This document shows, in pieces, positions 1-9,226 of a stretch of 58,703 bases of DNA. Positions within the stretch are counted from its first letter, which is position 1, and each line of letters begins with the position of its first letter. A program made the position numbers and the translations under genes. The notes under the pieces are model-generated. The model was not told the origin of the DNA, did no database searches, and was given only the letters and a program-made list of their open reading frames with translations. Source of the DNA: Cellulomonas sp. B6 (GTDB taxonomy: Bacteria; Actinomycetota; Actinomycetes; Actinomycetales; Cellulomonadaceae); contig NZ_LNTD01000229.1 in NCBI RefSeq assembly GCF_001462455.1, positions 1 to 58,703 on the forward strand. The letters run 5' to 3'.

Positions 1-1
1 G

Positions 2-1006
2 TCGCCCCCCGGGGCCGCCGCACCCGTCGCGGCGGCCCCGGGGGGCGACGGTGGGGCGGGGCACGACATGCCCGGCACGGCGGGCACGCACCACGGCGGA
101 GCGGGCGACGGCACGCGCGCGGCCGACCTGCTCGACCTCATGGCCGCACCCGACGACGCGTTCGTCGCGCGCGACGCGACGCTGCCGCCGGTCGGCGACG
201 GCACGACCCACCACGTCACGCTCGAGGTCACCGAGACCGTCCAGGAGGTCGCCCCCGGCGTCACGCGCACCGCCTGGACGTTCGGCGGCACCGCACCCGG
301 CCCGGTGCTGCACGGGCGCGTCGGCGACACGTTCGTCGTCACGCTCGTCAACGACGGCAGCCTCGGGCACTCGGTCGACTTCCACGCCGGGGCGCTCGCA
401 CCCGACGACGTGATGCGGACCATCGAGCCCGGCGAGACGCTCACGTACACGTTCCGCGCGACCCGCAGCGGCATCTGGATGTACCACTGCTCGACCATGC
501 CGATGAGCCTGCACATCGCCAACGGCATGTTCGGCGCGGTCGTCATCGACCCGCCCGGCCTGCCCGAGGTCGACCACGAGTACGTGCTCGTGCAGTCCGA
601 GCTGTACCTGGGCAAGCAGGGCGGCACCGCCGACGAGGCCGCGCTCACCGCGCAGCAGCCCACGCTGCTGACGTTCAACGGCTACGCCAACCAGTACCGT
701 GACCGACCCCTCGCGGTCCGCGCGGGCGAGCGCGTGCGCGTGTGGGTGCTCGACGCCGGGCCGAACCGGCCGTCGTCGTTCCACGTCGTCGGCGGGCAGT
801 TCGACACCGTCTACCGCGAGGGCGACTGGACCCTGCGCGACGGCGGGTCGACCGGGACCGGTGGCTCCCAGGTGCTCGCGCTCGCGCCCGCCGAGGGCGG
901 GTTCGTCGAGCTGACCTTCCCCGAGGCGGGCACGTACCCGTTCGTCACGCACGCCATGGGCGACGCCGAGCGCGGCGCGCAGGGACGGTTCCGCGTCACG
1001 GACTGA
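2..1006 (+). CDS. NirK-like copper protein with two visible cupredoxin domains, 5' end outside the window
   Basis: The reading frame is open from the window edge, so the true start lies upstream and the signal or membrane part is not visible. Two cupredoxin domains resemble copper nitrite reductase. HSVDFH (about 367-384) matches the NirK type-1 His, catalytic Asp and type-2 His. YHCS (about 484) followed by SLHIANGM gives the type-2 His, type-1 Cys, type-1 His and Met. The second domain keeps SSFHVVGGQ (about 774), with the last type-2 His. Where NirK has its second catalytic His (GDHAL), this protein reads RDRPL, so nitrite reductase activity is doubtful. It is probably extracytoplasmic, as such domains usually are. 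It lies just upstream of narK, but a promoter in between makes separate transcription likely. It could equally be a laccase-like copper oxidase. Confidence 0.75.
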   Translation, partial: SPPGAAAPVAAAPGGDGGAGHDMPGTAGTHHGGAGDGTRAADLLDLMAAPDDAFVARDATLPPVGDGTTHHVTLEVTETVQEVAPGVTRTAWTFGGTAPGPVLHGRVGDTFVVTLVNDGSLGHSVDFHAGALAPDDVMRTIEPGETLTYTFRATRSGIWMYHCSTMPMSLHIANGMFGAVVIDPPGLPEVDHEYVLVQSELYLGKQGGTADEAALTAQQPTLLTFNGYANQYRDRPLAVRAGERVRVWVLDAGPNRPSSFHVVGGQFDTVYREGDWTLRDGGSTGTGGSQVLALAPAEGGFVELTFPEAGTYPFVTHAMGDAERGAQGRFRVTD

Positions 1007-1036
1007 CGGCGACGACGCCACGCGGCCCGGGGGAGT

Positions 1037-1126
1037 TCTCACACCCCGGGCCGCCGGCGTGTGCGCGGAACGTTGCGGGCCGGTGACGCGGGTGCGCGTC
1101 CGGGCGAAACACGCGCTGCCTAGCGT
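1037..1126 (+). promoter_or_regulatory. narK promoter with shared nitrate-island box ladder
   Basis: TCTCACAC (1037-1044), AACGTT (1069-1074), GAAAC (1106-1110) and a TAGCGT -10 box (1121-1126) occur with exactly the same spacing before nirB (offset 8100). The implied leader is about 97 bases. Binding by GlnR and/or the NnaR-like protein of this locus is inference; I could not fit a full GlnR consensus. Confidence 0.6.
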
Positions 1127-1229
1127 CCTGCTCGACGCCGGCCCCACGCGGCGACGCCCGCCGGGCACCGCCCGGCCCCGACGCCCGACCCCGCGCAGCC
1201 CTGCACGGACCGACGCCCGGAGGCTCCCC

Positions 1230-2660
1230 GTGACCCAGACCCCGACGACCGACGCGCCCGCCGCCGCGGCGACCGCGCCCGCAGACCCCACCCCGGCACC
1301 CCCGACCGCGGCACCCGACGCCGAGGTCCTCACCCCCGCGGGCGTCGAGCCCGTGCTCGTCCGGCACCGCGGCCGCTGGCTGCACGGCTGGGACCCCGAG
1401 GCGCCCGAGCAGTGGCGTACCGCGGGGCGCGCCGTCGCGCGCCGCAACCTCGTGCTGTCGATCCTCGCGGAGTTCCTCGGGTTCGCGGTGTGGGCGCTGT
1501 GGAGCATCGTCGTGCCGCAGCTGCCGGCGGCCGGGTTCGCGCTGACCGCCGACCAGATGTTCTGGCTCATCGCGGTGCCGTCGCTCGTCGGCGCGACGCT
1601 GCGCATCCCGTACACGTTCGCCGTCCCCGTCTTCGGCGGGCGCAACTGGACCGTCGTGTCCGCGCTGCTGCTCCTGCTGCCCGCCGGTGCGTTGACGTGG
1701 GCCGTGCAACGACCCGACCTGCCGTTCGGCGCGCTGCTCGCGGTCGCCGCGCTCGCGGGCGTCGGCGGCGGCAACTTCGCGTCCTCGATGGCCAACATCT
1801 CGTTCTTCTACCCCGAGCGCGAGAAGGGCCGGGCGCTGGGCCTCAACGCCGCGGGCGGCAACGTCGGCACCGCGGCCGTGCAGCTCGCGGTGCCGCTGGT
1901 CATCGTCGGCGCGGCCGGCGTGCACCTCGAGCGGGCCGGTCTGATGTTCGTGCCGCTCGCGATCCTCGCCGCGGTGCTCGCGTGGCGGCTCATGGACAAC
2001 GTCAAGGACGCCGCGGCCGACCCGCGCGCGTACGGCTCGGCCGCGCGGCACCGGCACACGTGGGTCATCTCGTTCGTGTACATCGGCACGTTCGGCTCGT
2101 TCATCGGGTTCTCGGGGGCGTTCCCCACGCTGCTCAAGGCCCAGTTCCCCGACGTGACGCTCTCGATCGCGTTCCTCGGCGCGCTCGTCGGCTCGGTGGC
2201 TCGGCCGGCGGGCGGTGCGCTCGCCGACCGTCTCGGCGGCGCCCGCGTCACGGTCGCGGCGTTCGCGGTCATGGCGGTCGGGACGGTGTCGGCGATCCTC
2301 GCGCTGCGGGCCGGGTCGTTCCCGCTGTTCTTCGGCTCGTTCCTGCTGCTGTTCCTCGCCACGGGCGCCGGCAACGGGTCGGTGTACCGCATGATCCCGG
2401 CGGTGTTCCGGCACGGCGCGACCGACGACGCCGACCGCGGGCGGCGGGCCAAGGCCGCCGCGGGGTGCATCGGCATCGCGGGCGCGGTCGGGGCCGTCGG
2501 CGGGTTCCTGGTGCCGCGCGGGTTCGCGGCGTCGACCACCGCGACGGGCGGCATCGAGGCGGCGCTGTGGGTGATCGTCGCGACCTACGCCGTCATGGCC
2601 GCCACCACGTGGGTCGTGTACGCGCGCCGCGGCTCGGCGTTCGGCGACGCCGTCATCTGA
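1230..2660 (+). CDS. narK: Nitrate/nitrite MFS transporter, NarK/NNP family
   Basis: A 476-residue integral membrane protein of the major facilitator superfamily that should move nitrate (and possibly nitrite) across the cytoplasmic membrane. The NNP signature GGNFASSMANISFFYP lies near residues 180-195, and a second glycine-rich repeat, GAGNGSVYRMIPAVF, near 380. About 12 hydrophobic segments follow a Pro/Thr/Ala-rich cytoplasmic N-terminus of roughly 65 residues. GTG 1230 is chosen because GGAGG (1219-1223) sits 6 bases upstream; the open frame extends further up but without such a site. The stop overlaps the nitrate reductase ATG by one base, so import and reduction are translationally coupled. 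The long hydrophilic N-terminus is the only unusual point. Confidence 0.93.
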   Translation: MTQTPTTDAPAAAATAPADPTPAPPTAAPDAEVLTPAGVEPVLVRHRGRWLHGWDPEAPEQWRTAGRAVARRNLVLSILAEFLGFAVWALWSIVVPQLPAAGFALTADQMFWLIAVPSLVGATLRIPYTFAVPVFGGRNWTVVSALLLLLPAGALTWAVQRPDLPFGALLAVAALAGVGGGNFASSMANISFFYPEREKGRALGLNAAGGNVGTAAVQLAVPLVIVGAAGVHLERAGLMFVPLAILAAVLAWRLMDNVKDAAADPRAYGSAARHRHTWVISFVYIGTFGSFIGFSGAFPTLLKAQFPDVTLSIAFLGALVGSVARPAGGALADRLGGARVTVAAFAVMAVGTVSAILALRAGSFPLFFGSFLLLFLATGAGNGSVYRMIPAVFRHGATDDADRGRRAKAAAGCIGIAGAVGAVGGFLVPRGFAASTTATGGIEAALWVIVATYAVMAATTWVVYARRGSAFGDAVI

Positions 2661-5600
2661 TGACGGCCACCACCACCGCGCGGGACGAGCGCACGGCCAC
2701 GACGCAGGTCGCGACCGTGTGCTCGTACTGCGGCGTCGGCTGCGGGATCGTCCTCGACGTCGGGGACGACGGCACGGTGCGCCGCGCGAGCGGCGACCGG
2801 TCGCACCCCGCGAACGCCGGGCGCCTGTGCACCAAGGGCGCGACGAGCGCGACGATGCTCGCGGCCGGCGGACGCGTGACGACCGCGCTCGTGCGGCCCG
2901 AGCGCGGCACCGAGCCCGTGCCGGCCGACGTCGACGTCGCGGTCGCGGACGTCGCCCGCCGGCTGCGCGCGATCCTCGACCGCGACGGTCCCGACGCGAT
3001 CGCGCTGTACGTGTCGGGCCAGCTGAGCATCGAGGCGCAGTACCTGGCGAACAAGCTCGCCAAGGGGTACCTGCGCACGCGGTGGATCGAGTCGAACTCG
3101 CGGCTGTGCATGGCGAGCGCGGGCACGGGCTACAAGCTGTCGCTCGGTGCGGACGGCCCGCCGGGGTCGTACGACGACCTCGACCACGCCGACGTGTTCC
3201 TGCTCGTCGGCGCGAACATGGCCGACTGCCACCCCGTGCTCTTCCTGCGGCTGCTCGACCGCGTCAAGGCCGGCGCGAGGCTCATCGTCGTCGACCCGCG
3301 GCGCACGGCCACGGCCGAGAAGGCGGACCTGTTCCTGCAGGTCCGGCCGGGCAGCGACCTCGCCCTGCTCAACGGGCTGCTGCACCTGCTCGTCGAGGCC
3401 GGCGCGGTCGACGAGGAGTTCGTCGCCGAGCACACCGAGGGCTGGGACGCGATGCCCGCGTTCCTCGCCGACTACCCGCCGGACGTCGTCGAGCGGCTCA
3501 CGGGCGTGCCCGCGGCCGACCTGCGCGCGGCCGCCGCGATGATCGCCGGTGCGGGCGACTGGGTGTCGTGCTGGACGATGGGCCTCAACCAGTCGACCCA
3601 CGGCACCTGGAACACCAACGCCCTGGTCAACCTGCACCTCGCGACCGGTGCGATCGGGCGCCGCGGGAGCGGCCCGTTCTCGCTCACCGGCCAGCCCAAC
3701 GCGATGGGCGGGCGCGAGATGGGCTACATGGGCCCCGGGCTGCCCGGTCAGCGCAGCGTGCTCGACGCCGACGACCGCGCGTTCTGCGAGGAGCTGTGGG
3801 ACCTCCCGCCCGGGACGATCCGCACCGAGGTCGGCACCGGCACGGTCGACATGTTCCGCCGCATGGCCGACGGCGAGATCCGCGCCGCGTGGGTGATCTG
3901 CACCAACCCGGTCGCGTCGGTCGGCAACCGCCGCACCGTGATCGAGGGTCTCGAGCGCGCCGAGCTCGTCGTCACGCAGGACGTGTTCGCCGACACCGAG
4001 ACCAACGCGTACGCCGACGTCGTGCTGCCGGCCGCGCTGTGGTCCGAGGCCGACGGCGTCATGGTGAGCTCCGAGCGCACCATGACGCTCGCGCGGCGGG
4101 CGCTGGCCGCACCGGGGCAGGCGCTGCCGGACTGGCAGCTCGTCGCGCGCGTCGCGACCGCCATGGGCTTCGACGGGTTCGCGTACGCGTCGTCGCAGGA
4201 GGTCTTCGACGAGCTGCGACGCGCGAGCAACCCGCGCACGGGCTACGACCTGCGGGGCGTCAGCTACGAGCGGCTGCGCCGCGAGCCCGTGCAGTGGCCC
4301 TGCGCGTCCGCCGACGCGCCCGCGCGCAACCCCGTGCGCTACCTCAACGACGGCGCGCACCAGCCGCTGCTCACCCGCCCCGACGGCACGCGCCCGCGCC
4401 TGGCGTTCCCCACGCCGAGCGGTCGTGCGGTCTTCCACGCGCGCCCGCACGTCGACCCCGCCGAGCTGCCGGACGACGACCACCCGTTCTGGTTCACGAC
4501 GGGCCGCGTGCAGCACCAGTGGCACACCATGACCAAGACCGGCAAGGTCCCGGCGCTGAACCGGCTCGAGCCCGGCCCGTTCGTCGAGGTGCACCCCGAG
4601 GACGCCGCGCGGCTCGGGCTCGTCGAGCGGGCGCCCGTCGAGGTCGCGTCGCGGCGCGGCCGCGCGGTGCTGCCGGTCGTCGTGACCGACCGCGTGCGCC
4701 CCGGCACGCTGTTCGCCCCGTTCCACTGGAACGACGTGTTCGGCGAGTACCTCGCCGTCAACGCCGTCACCCACGACGCGGTCGACCCGCTGTCGCTGCA
4801 GCCCGAGCTCAAGGCGTGCGCGGTCGCGCTCACGCCCGTCGTGGGCGTGGCCGACGGCACGCGGGCGTCCGACGCCGTGGCGGGTGCCGCCGTCGACGAC
4901 GCCCCCGCGGGCCGGGCGGGGGAGCCCGGGCCCGGCGCACGGGCCCTCGACGGCCCCGCCACGATGCGCGCGCTCGCCGCGGCGCTCGGCGTCGACGACG
5001 TCGCGCCACCCGCGCTGGGCGACGACGAGCGCCGCTACCTCGCGGGGTTCCTCGCGGGCCTGGGACGCGGTGCCGACGCCGCCGGCGGGACGCCCGTCCT
5101 GCCGACGTCGGCACCCCTGCGCGGCGACCACGCGCTGTGGGTCGACGGCGTGCTGGCCGGGATGTTCTCGCGCACGGCCCCGCCGGCCGTCCCACCCGCA
5201 CCCGCACGGACCGTCACCGTGCTGTGGGCGTCTCAGACGGGCACGGCCGAGGAGGTCGCCGGCGTGGTCGCGCAGCGCCTCGCGGACGCCGGGCACACCC
5301 CCCGGGTCGTCGCCATGGACGACGCGCTCGCGGACCTGCCGCGTCGCGGTGACGTCGTGCTGGTCACGAGCACGTTCGGCGACGGCGACGCGCCCGACAA
5401 CGGCACCGCGCTGTGGGAGGCGCTCGCCGACCCGCAGGCGCCGTCGTTCGGCGGCGCGCGGTTCGCCGTGCTCGCGCTCGGCGACCCGACGTACGACCGG
5501 TTCTGCGGCCACGGCCGGCGCCTCGACCACCGGCTCGCCGAGCTCGGCGCGCAGCGGCTGGTCGAGCGGCTCGAGCGCGAGCCCGGCGACGACACGGCGG

Positions 5601-6925
5601 TCACGACGTGGCTCGACGGGCTGCTCGCGGCGCTGACCGGCGGCACCGACGACGCCCCGGGACCGCGCGACGTCGACGGGCCGCCCGGCCGGGCGCCCGC
5701 GCGCACGGCACCCGCCGCGCTACCCACAGCGCCACCGACAGCACCACCGGCAGCGTCACCGACCGCGTCGTCGGACGCCGCGCCACCGGCGCACGCGACC
5801 CGGCGCCACCCCGGCGCGGCGCGCCTCGTCGGGCGCCGCCGCCTGGGCGCCCCCGGTTCGGCCAAGGAGGTCCGCGAGATCCTGCTCGACACCGCGGGCT
5901 CGCCGCTGCCGGTGCCGTACGCGGCCGGCGACGCGCTCGCGGTGCGTCCGCTCACGGCCGCGCCGCTCGTCGAGGAGTGGTGCGCGGCGACGGGCCTGGA
6001 CCCCGGCGCGACCGTCGAGCACGACGGCGCGACGCTCGCGCTGGGCGACGCGCTGCGCACGCGCCTCGACCTCGGGCGCCCGACGCCCGCGCTGCTGCGG
6101 TTCGTCGCCGAGCGGACCACGCGCACCGCGGGCGACGAGCTGCGCCGCCTGCTGCGCACGGGCGACCGCGCGGCCCTCGACGCGTGGACGTGGGACCGCG
6201 GCGTCGTCGACGTCGTCGCGGCGCACCCGCTCGACGCGACGCCCCAGGAGTGGGTCGACGCGCTGCGCACGCTGCAGCCCCGTGCCTACTCGATCTCCTC
6301 GAGCCCGCTGGTCGACCCCGAGCGGGTGCGGCTCACGGTGTCGGTCGTGCGCTGGGCCGGACCGGACGGCCGCGCGCGCGGCGGGACGTGCTCGACGTAC
6401 CTCGCCGACGCACCGGCCGACGCCGAGGTCGCCGTGCACGTGCAGCCCAGCGCGCACTTCCACCCGCCGCAGGACCCGGACGCCCCCGTCGTCATGATCG
6501 GCCCGGGCACGGGCGTGGCGCCGTTCGTCGGGTTCCTGGCCGAGCGTGCGGCGCGCGGCGACCGGGGCGAGAGCTGGCTGGTGTTCGGCGAGCAGCACGC
6601 CGCGACGGACTTCTGGTACCGCGACGAGCTCGCCGCCTGGCAGGACGCCGGCGTGCTCACGCGCCTCGACGCGGCGTTCTCGCGCGACCAGCGGCAGAAG
6701 GTGTACGTGCAGGACCGCCTGCGCGAGCACGGGCCCGCGCTGTGGTCGTGGCTCGAGCGCGGCGCGCACGTGTACGTGTGCGGCGACGCCCGGCGCATGG
6801 CGCCCGACGTCGACGCGGCGCTGCGGGACGTCGTGGCGCGCGAGGGACGGCTCGACGCCGACGCGGCCGCGGCGTACCTCCGGCGGCTGGCCGCCGCGCG
6901 GCGGTACGTGCGCGACGTGTACTGA
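2660..6925 (+). CDS. Fused assimilatory nitrate reductase / CysJ-like NADPH flavoprotein
   Basis: This 1421-residue protein carries a complete electron chain from NADPH to nitrate. Residues 1 to about 710 are a molybdopterin bis-MGD catalytic unit: C21, C24, C28 and C57 bind a 4Fe-4S cluster, and C150 in NSRLCMASA aligns with the molybdenum-ligating Cys of Nap/Nas. A Pro/Ala-rich linker follows. A flavodoxin (FMN) domain starts near 851 (WASQTGTAEE). An FAD domain with RAYSISSSP lies near 1207, then an NADPH-binding domain with GPGTGVAPF near 1280 and VCGDARRM near 1373, ending in the aromatic VRDVY typical of CysJ-type reductases. Fusions of this kind are known in actinobacteria under the name bifunctional nitrate reductase/sulfite reductase flavoprotein. 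The ATG overlaps the narK TGA by one base. It should be cytoplasmic, as no Tat signal is visible. Confidence 0.92.
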   Translation: MTATTTARDERTATTQVATVCSYCGVGCGIVLDVGDDGTVRRASGDRSHPANAGRLCTKGATSATMLAAGGRVTTALVRPERGTEPVPADVDVAVADVARRLRAILDRDGPDAIALYVSGQLSIEAQYLANKLAKGYLRTRWIESNSRLCMASAGTGYKLSLGADGPPGSYDDLDHADVFLLVGANMADCHPVLFLRLLDRVKAGARLIVVDPRRTATAEKADLFLQVRPGSDLALLNGLLHLLVEAGAVDEEFVAEHTEGWDAMPAFLADYPPDVVERLTGVPAADLRAAAAMIAGAGDWVSCWTMGLNQSTHGTWNTNALVNLHLATGAIGRRGSGPFSLTGQPNAMGGREMGYMGPGLPGQRSVLDADDRAFCEELWDLPPGTIRTEVGTGTVDMFRRMADGEIRAAWVICTNPVASVGNRRTVIEGLERAELVVTQDVFADTETNAYADVVLPAALWSEADGVMVSSERTMTLARRALAAPGQALPDWQLVARVATAMGFDGFAYASSQEVFDELRRASNPRTGYDLRGVSYERLRREPVQWPCASADAPARNPVRYLNDGAHQPLLTRPDGTRPRLAFPTPSGRAVFHARPHVDPAELPDDDHPFWFTTGRVQHQWHTMTKTGKVPALNRLEPGPFVEVHPEDAARLGLVERAPVEVASRRGRAVLPVVVTDRVRPGTLFAPFHWNDVFGEYLAVNAVTHDAVDPLSLQPELKACAVALTPVVGVADGTRASDAVAGAAVDDAPAGRAGEPGPGARALDGPATMRALAAALGVDDVAPPALGDDERRYLAGFLAGLGRGADAAGGTPVLPTSAPLRGDHALWVDGVLAGMFSRTAPPAVPPAPARTVTVLWASQTGTAEEVAGVVAQRLADAGHTPRVVAMDDALADLPRRGDVVLVTSTFGDGDAPDNGTALWEALADPQAPSFGGARFAVLALGDPTYDRFCGHGRRLDHRLAELGAQRLVERLEREPGDDTAVTTWLDGLLAALTGGTDDAPGPRDVDGPPGRAPARTAPAALPTAPPTAPPAASPTASSDAAPPAHATRRHPGAARLVGRRRLGAPGSAKEVREILLDTAGSPLPVPYAAGDALAVRPLTAAPLVEEWCAATGLDPGATVEHDGATLALGDALRTRLDLGRPTPALLRFVAERTTRTAGDELRRLLRTGDRAALDAWTWDRGVVDVVAAHPLDATPQEWVDALRTLQPRAYSISSSPLVDPERVRLTVSVVRWAGPDGRARGGTCSTYLADAPADAEVAVHVQPSAHFHPPQDPDAPVVMIGPGTGVAPFVGFLAERAARGDRGESWLVFGEQHAATDFWYRDELAAWQDAGVLTRLDAAFSRDQRQKVYVQDRLREHGPALWSWLERGAHVYVCGDARRMAPDVDAALRDVVAREGRLDADAAAAYLRRLAAARRYVRDVY

Positions 6926-7069
6926 ACCGGTGAGCGGGCCCCGACCCGGCCCGGACGTCCGCCGGCCGGTCAGACGGGGACCACTCGCGGGAACACGGCA
7001 CCGCGGCCGTGCGTTGGCCCGGGCGTGCCCGCCCGCCCGGTGCGCACCCCCGACCCCGCTGGAGGTGCC

Positions 7070-7426
7070 GTGCGCGGCCGCAGGACCCGTGTCGTCGTCG
7101 CGACGTTCGTCGTGCTCGGGCTCATCGGCTCGCTCGCGATCGGGCTCGTCGCCGGGACGGGCGGCGGCGGTCGTGTCGAGGTGCCGTCGTCCGGGCCGTG
7201 GGCCGTGCTGGTCGGCCCCGAGCACCCGACGGTCGCGTCGTGCACCGACGACCCCGCCGTGGAGCGCGTCTCGGTGCCCGACGGTCAGGAGGGCGGTGCG
7301 CTCGCGGTCGTGCTGTACGCCGACGCGGCCCGCCCCGACCTCGACCGCGTGCTCGCGTGCCTGCTGCGCGACCCGGGCGACGCGCAGGTGCAGGTCGTGC
7401 AGGTGTCGCGCGGCGTGCAGGGCTGA
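7070..7426 (+). CDS. Small membrane-anchored or secreted protein, unknown function
   Basis: I do not recognise this 118-residue protein. GTG 7070 is preferred over GTG 7025 because GGAGG (7061-7065) lies 4 bases before it. The product begins with a short Arg-rich stretch followed by one hydrophobic segment (about residues 7-27), so it is exported or anchored with its C-terminus outside. Two cysteines (in VASCTDD and LACLLRD) could form a disulfide. It lies 144 bases downstream of the nitrate reductase, on the same strand, and converges on the molybdoenzyme gene. It may be the last gene of the nitrate operon, but nothing in the sequence assigns it a role. Between 7427 and 7495, ACGGGCGTC and GACGCCCGT could pair across a 25-base loop as a weak terminator. 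Confidence 0.7.
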   Translation: MRGRRTRVVVATFVVLGLIGSLAIGLVAGTGGGGRVEVPSSGPWAVLVGPEHPTVASCTDDPAVERVSVPDGQEGGALAVVLYADAARPDLDRVLACLLRDPGDAQVQVVQVSRGVQG

Positions 7427-7495
7427 TCGCGTCGAGCACGGACCGCCCCGCGCACGGGCGTCCGGTGCGGGACGCGGCGTCGGGGGCGACGCCCG

Positions 7496-9082
7496 TCAGG
7501 CGACCGTGACGTCGAGCGTGTCGTAGCCCGTCGCGCCGTCGGGGACGACGCCGGCCGGGACGCCCGTCTGCGGCCCCTCGGGGTCCCACGCGCGGACCGC
7601 GAGCACGTGGTCGCCCGGCGTGGCGTCCGGCCACGTCCACCGCCACTGCCGCCAGGCGTCGACGCCGCCGTCGGCGGCGAGGTCGGCGTCCTGCCACGGC
7701 CCGTCGTCGACGCGCACCTGGACGCGCTCGACCCCGCGGTGCTGCGCCCACGCCGTGCCGGCGACCACGACCTCACCGGCGGTGATGTCCGCGCCCCGGC
7801 GGGGCAATTCGATGCGCGACTGCGTCTTCACGGGTCCGCGCTCGGACCAGCCGCGCTGCGTCCAGTACGCGCTGACCCGGTCGAACCGCGTGACCTCGAG
7901 CTCGGTGACCCACTTGGTCGCGGACACGTAGCCGTACAGCCCGGGCACGACCATCCGGACGGGGAAGCCGTGCTCGGGCGGCAGGGGGGCGCCGCCCATC
8001 GCGACGGCGAGCAGCGCGTCGCGGCCGTCGGTGAGCGCCTCGAGCGGCGTGGAGGCGGTGAACCCGTCGACGCTGCGCGAGAGCACCATGTCGGCGTCCG
8101 CGGTCGGCACGGCCCGCGCGAGCACCTCCCGCACCGGCAGGCCGAGCCACCGCTGGTTGCCCACCAGGTCGCCCCCCACGGCGTTGGACACGCACGCGAG
8201 CGTCACCCACGCCTCGACGAGCTCGGAGGCGAGCAGCTCGTCCCACGTGAGCACGACCTCCTGCTCGACCAGGCCGCGCACGCGCAGGCGCCAGCCGCTC
8301 GGGTCGACCTGCGGCACGACCAGCGCGGTGTCGATGCGGTAGAAGTCGGCGGGTGGCGTGACCCACGGCCCGACGCCCTCGACCTGCACGTCCGGGGGCG
8401 GCGTCGGTGCCGGGCGGGCTGCGGCGGGCAGGCGCAGGGCGCTGCGGGCCGCCTGCGCGCCGCGGGCACCCGTCGCGGCGACGCGCCCGGCCACGGCGGC
8501 GGCGACCCCGAGCACGGACGCCAGCGCGGTGAGCCGGAGGAACGCACGGCGGTCCGGCGACGGCCGGGGGAGGACGGCGTCGGCGTCGGTTCGGGCGTCG
8601 ACGCGGGACGGGGGCGGGGGCAGACGACCCACCAGGGTGCTCAGCGTCCACAGGCCCGCGACGGTGCCGACCACCGCGGGTGCCGGTGCGAGCGTCCCGG
8701 CGTCGGGCCGCAGGGTCGCGGCGAGCGCCGCGACGCCTCCGAGCGCGACGACGAGCACGGCACCGACCGGCCACCGGCGACGCGCCGCGACGCCCGCGAC
8801 GGCCGCGAGGCCCGCGAGCACGAGCGCCTCGCCGATGCCGAGCACGAGCTTGTCGGCGGTGCCGAACGCGCGCACCGCGGCGTCCTTGAGCCACGCCGGG
8901 GTCGCGTCGACGAACGCCGCGCCCACCGCGACGAGCGGGTCGGTCGACGGTCCCGTGACGATCGCGACCAGCGCACCCGCCCCGACGGTCACCGCGCCGG
9001 CCGCGAGGCCGGCGAGCGCCGCGAGCGCGTCGGGGGTGCGCGGACGGTGCGTGCGCGCGGGCGGCACCGCGGGGGTCGTCAT
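7496..9082 (-). CDS. Membrane-anchored molybdopterin oxidoreductase, sulfite oxidase family
   Basis: A 528-residue protein with about four or five hydrophobic segments in its first 200 residues, then an extracytoplasmic sulfite-oxidase-type molybdenum domain and an Ig-like dimerisation domain at the C-terminus. C297 in LACVSN aligns with the conserved cysteine ligand of molybdenum in this family. The ATG at 9082 is chosen because a TAGCGT box lies 7 bases upstream on this strand; the frame stays open further but only into the nirB regulatory region. It is divergent from nirB and converges on the small gene at 7070. The substrate is not evident: sulfite, an S- or N-oxide or a protein residue are all possible. 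Its position suggests shared molybdenum-cofactor supply with the nitrate reductase, which is inference. Confidence 0.85.
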   Translation of the reverse strand: MTTPAVPPARTHRPRTPDALAALAGLAAGAVTVGAGALVAIVTGPSTDPLVAVGAAFVDATPAWLKDAAVRAFGTADKLVLGIGEALVLAGLAAVAGVAARRRWPVGAVLVVALGGVAALAATLRPDAGTLAPAPAVVGTVAGLWTLSTLVGRLPPPPSRVDARTDADAVLPRPSPDRRAFLRLTALASVLGVAAAVAGRVAATGARGAQAARSALRLPAAARPAPTPPPDVQVEGVGPWVTPPADFYRIDTALVVPQVDPSGWRLRVRGLVEQEVVLTWDELLASELVEAWVTLACVSNAVGGDLVGNQRWLGLPVREVLARAVPTADADMVLSRSVDGFTASTPLEALTDGRDALLAVAMGGAPLPPEHGFPVRMVVPGLYGYVSATKWVTELEVTRFDRVSAYWTQRGWSERGPVKTQSRIELPRRGADITAGEVVVAGTAWAQHRGVERVQVRVDDGPWQDADLAADGGVDAWRQWRWTWPDATPGDHVLAVRAWDPEGPQTGVPAGVVPDGATGYDTLDVTVA

Positions 9083-9089
9083 GCGCGCC

Positions 9090-9095
9090 ACGCTA
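9090..9095 (-). promoter_or_regulatory. -10 box of the molybdoenzyme gene, leaderless type
   Basis: TAGCGT on the minus strand ends 7 bases before the ATG at 9082, so transcription probably starts at or next to the start codon. Confidence 0.6.
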
Positions 9096-9136
9096 GGCCG
9101 CGGGCACGGCGCGCGCCACGGCGCACGGGACGAAGG

Positions 9137-9226
9137 TCTCACACGCGAGGCCCGCCCGGTGAGAGGGAAACGTTCCGACGCCGAAACGGCGGCGCACCCC
9201 TGCCGGAAACGGCCGGTTCGTAGCGT
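9137..9226 (+). promoter_or_regulatory. nirB promoter with shared nitrate-island box ladder
   Basis: TCTCACAC (9137-9144), AACGTT (9169-9174), GAAAC (9206-9210) and TAGCGT (9221-9226) repeat the narK promoter with identical spacing. An extra GAAAC (9183-9187) and an inverted partner GTGAGA (9159-9164) to TCTCAC are found only here. The leader is about 35 bases. Confidence 0.6.

Noticed and set aside
1412-2659. Open frame upstream of and continuous with the nitrate reductase
   Set aside because: It overlaps narK in another frame and is Arg-rich; the conserved protein begins at ATG 2660, which overlaps the narK stop.
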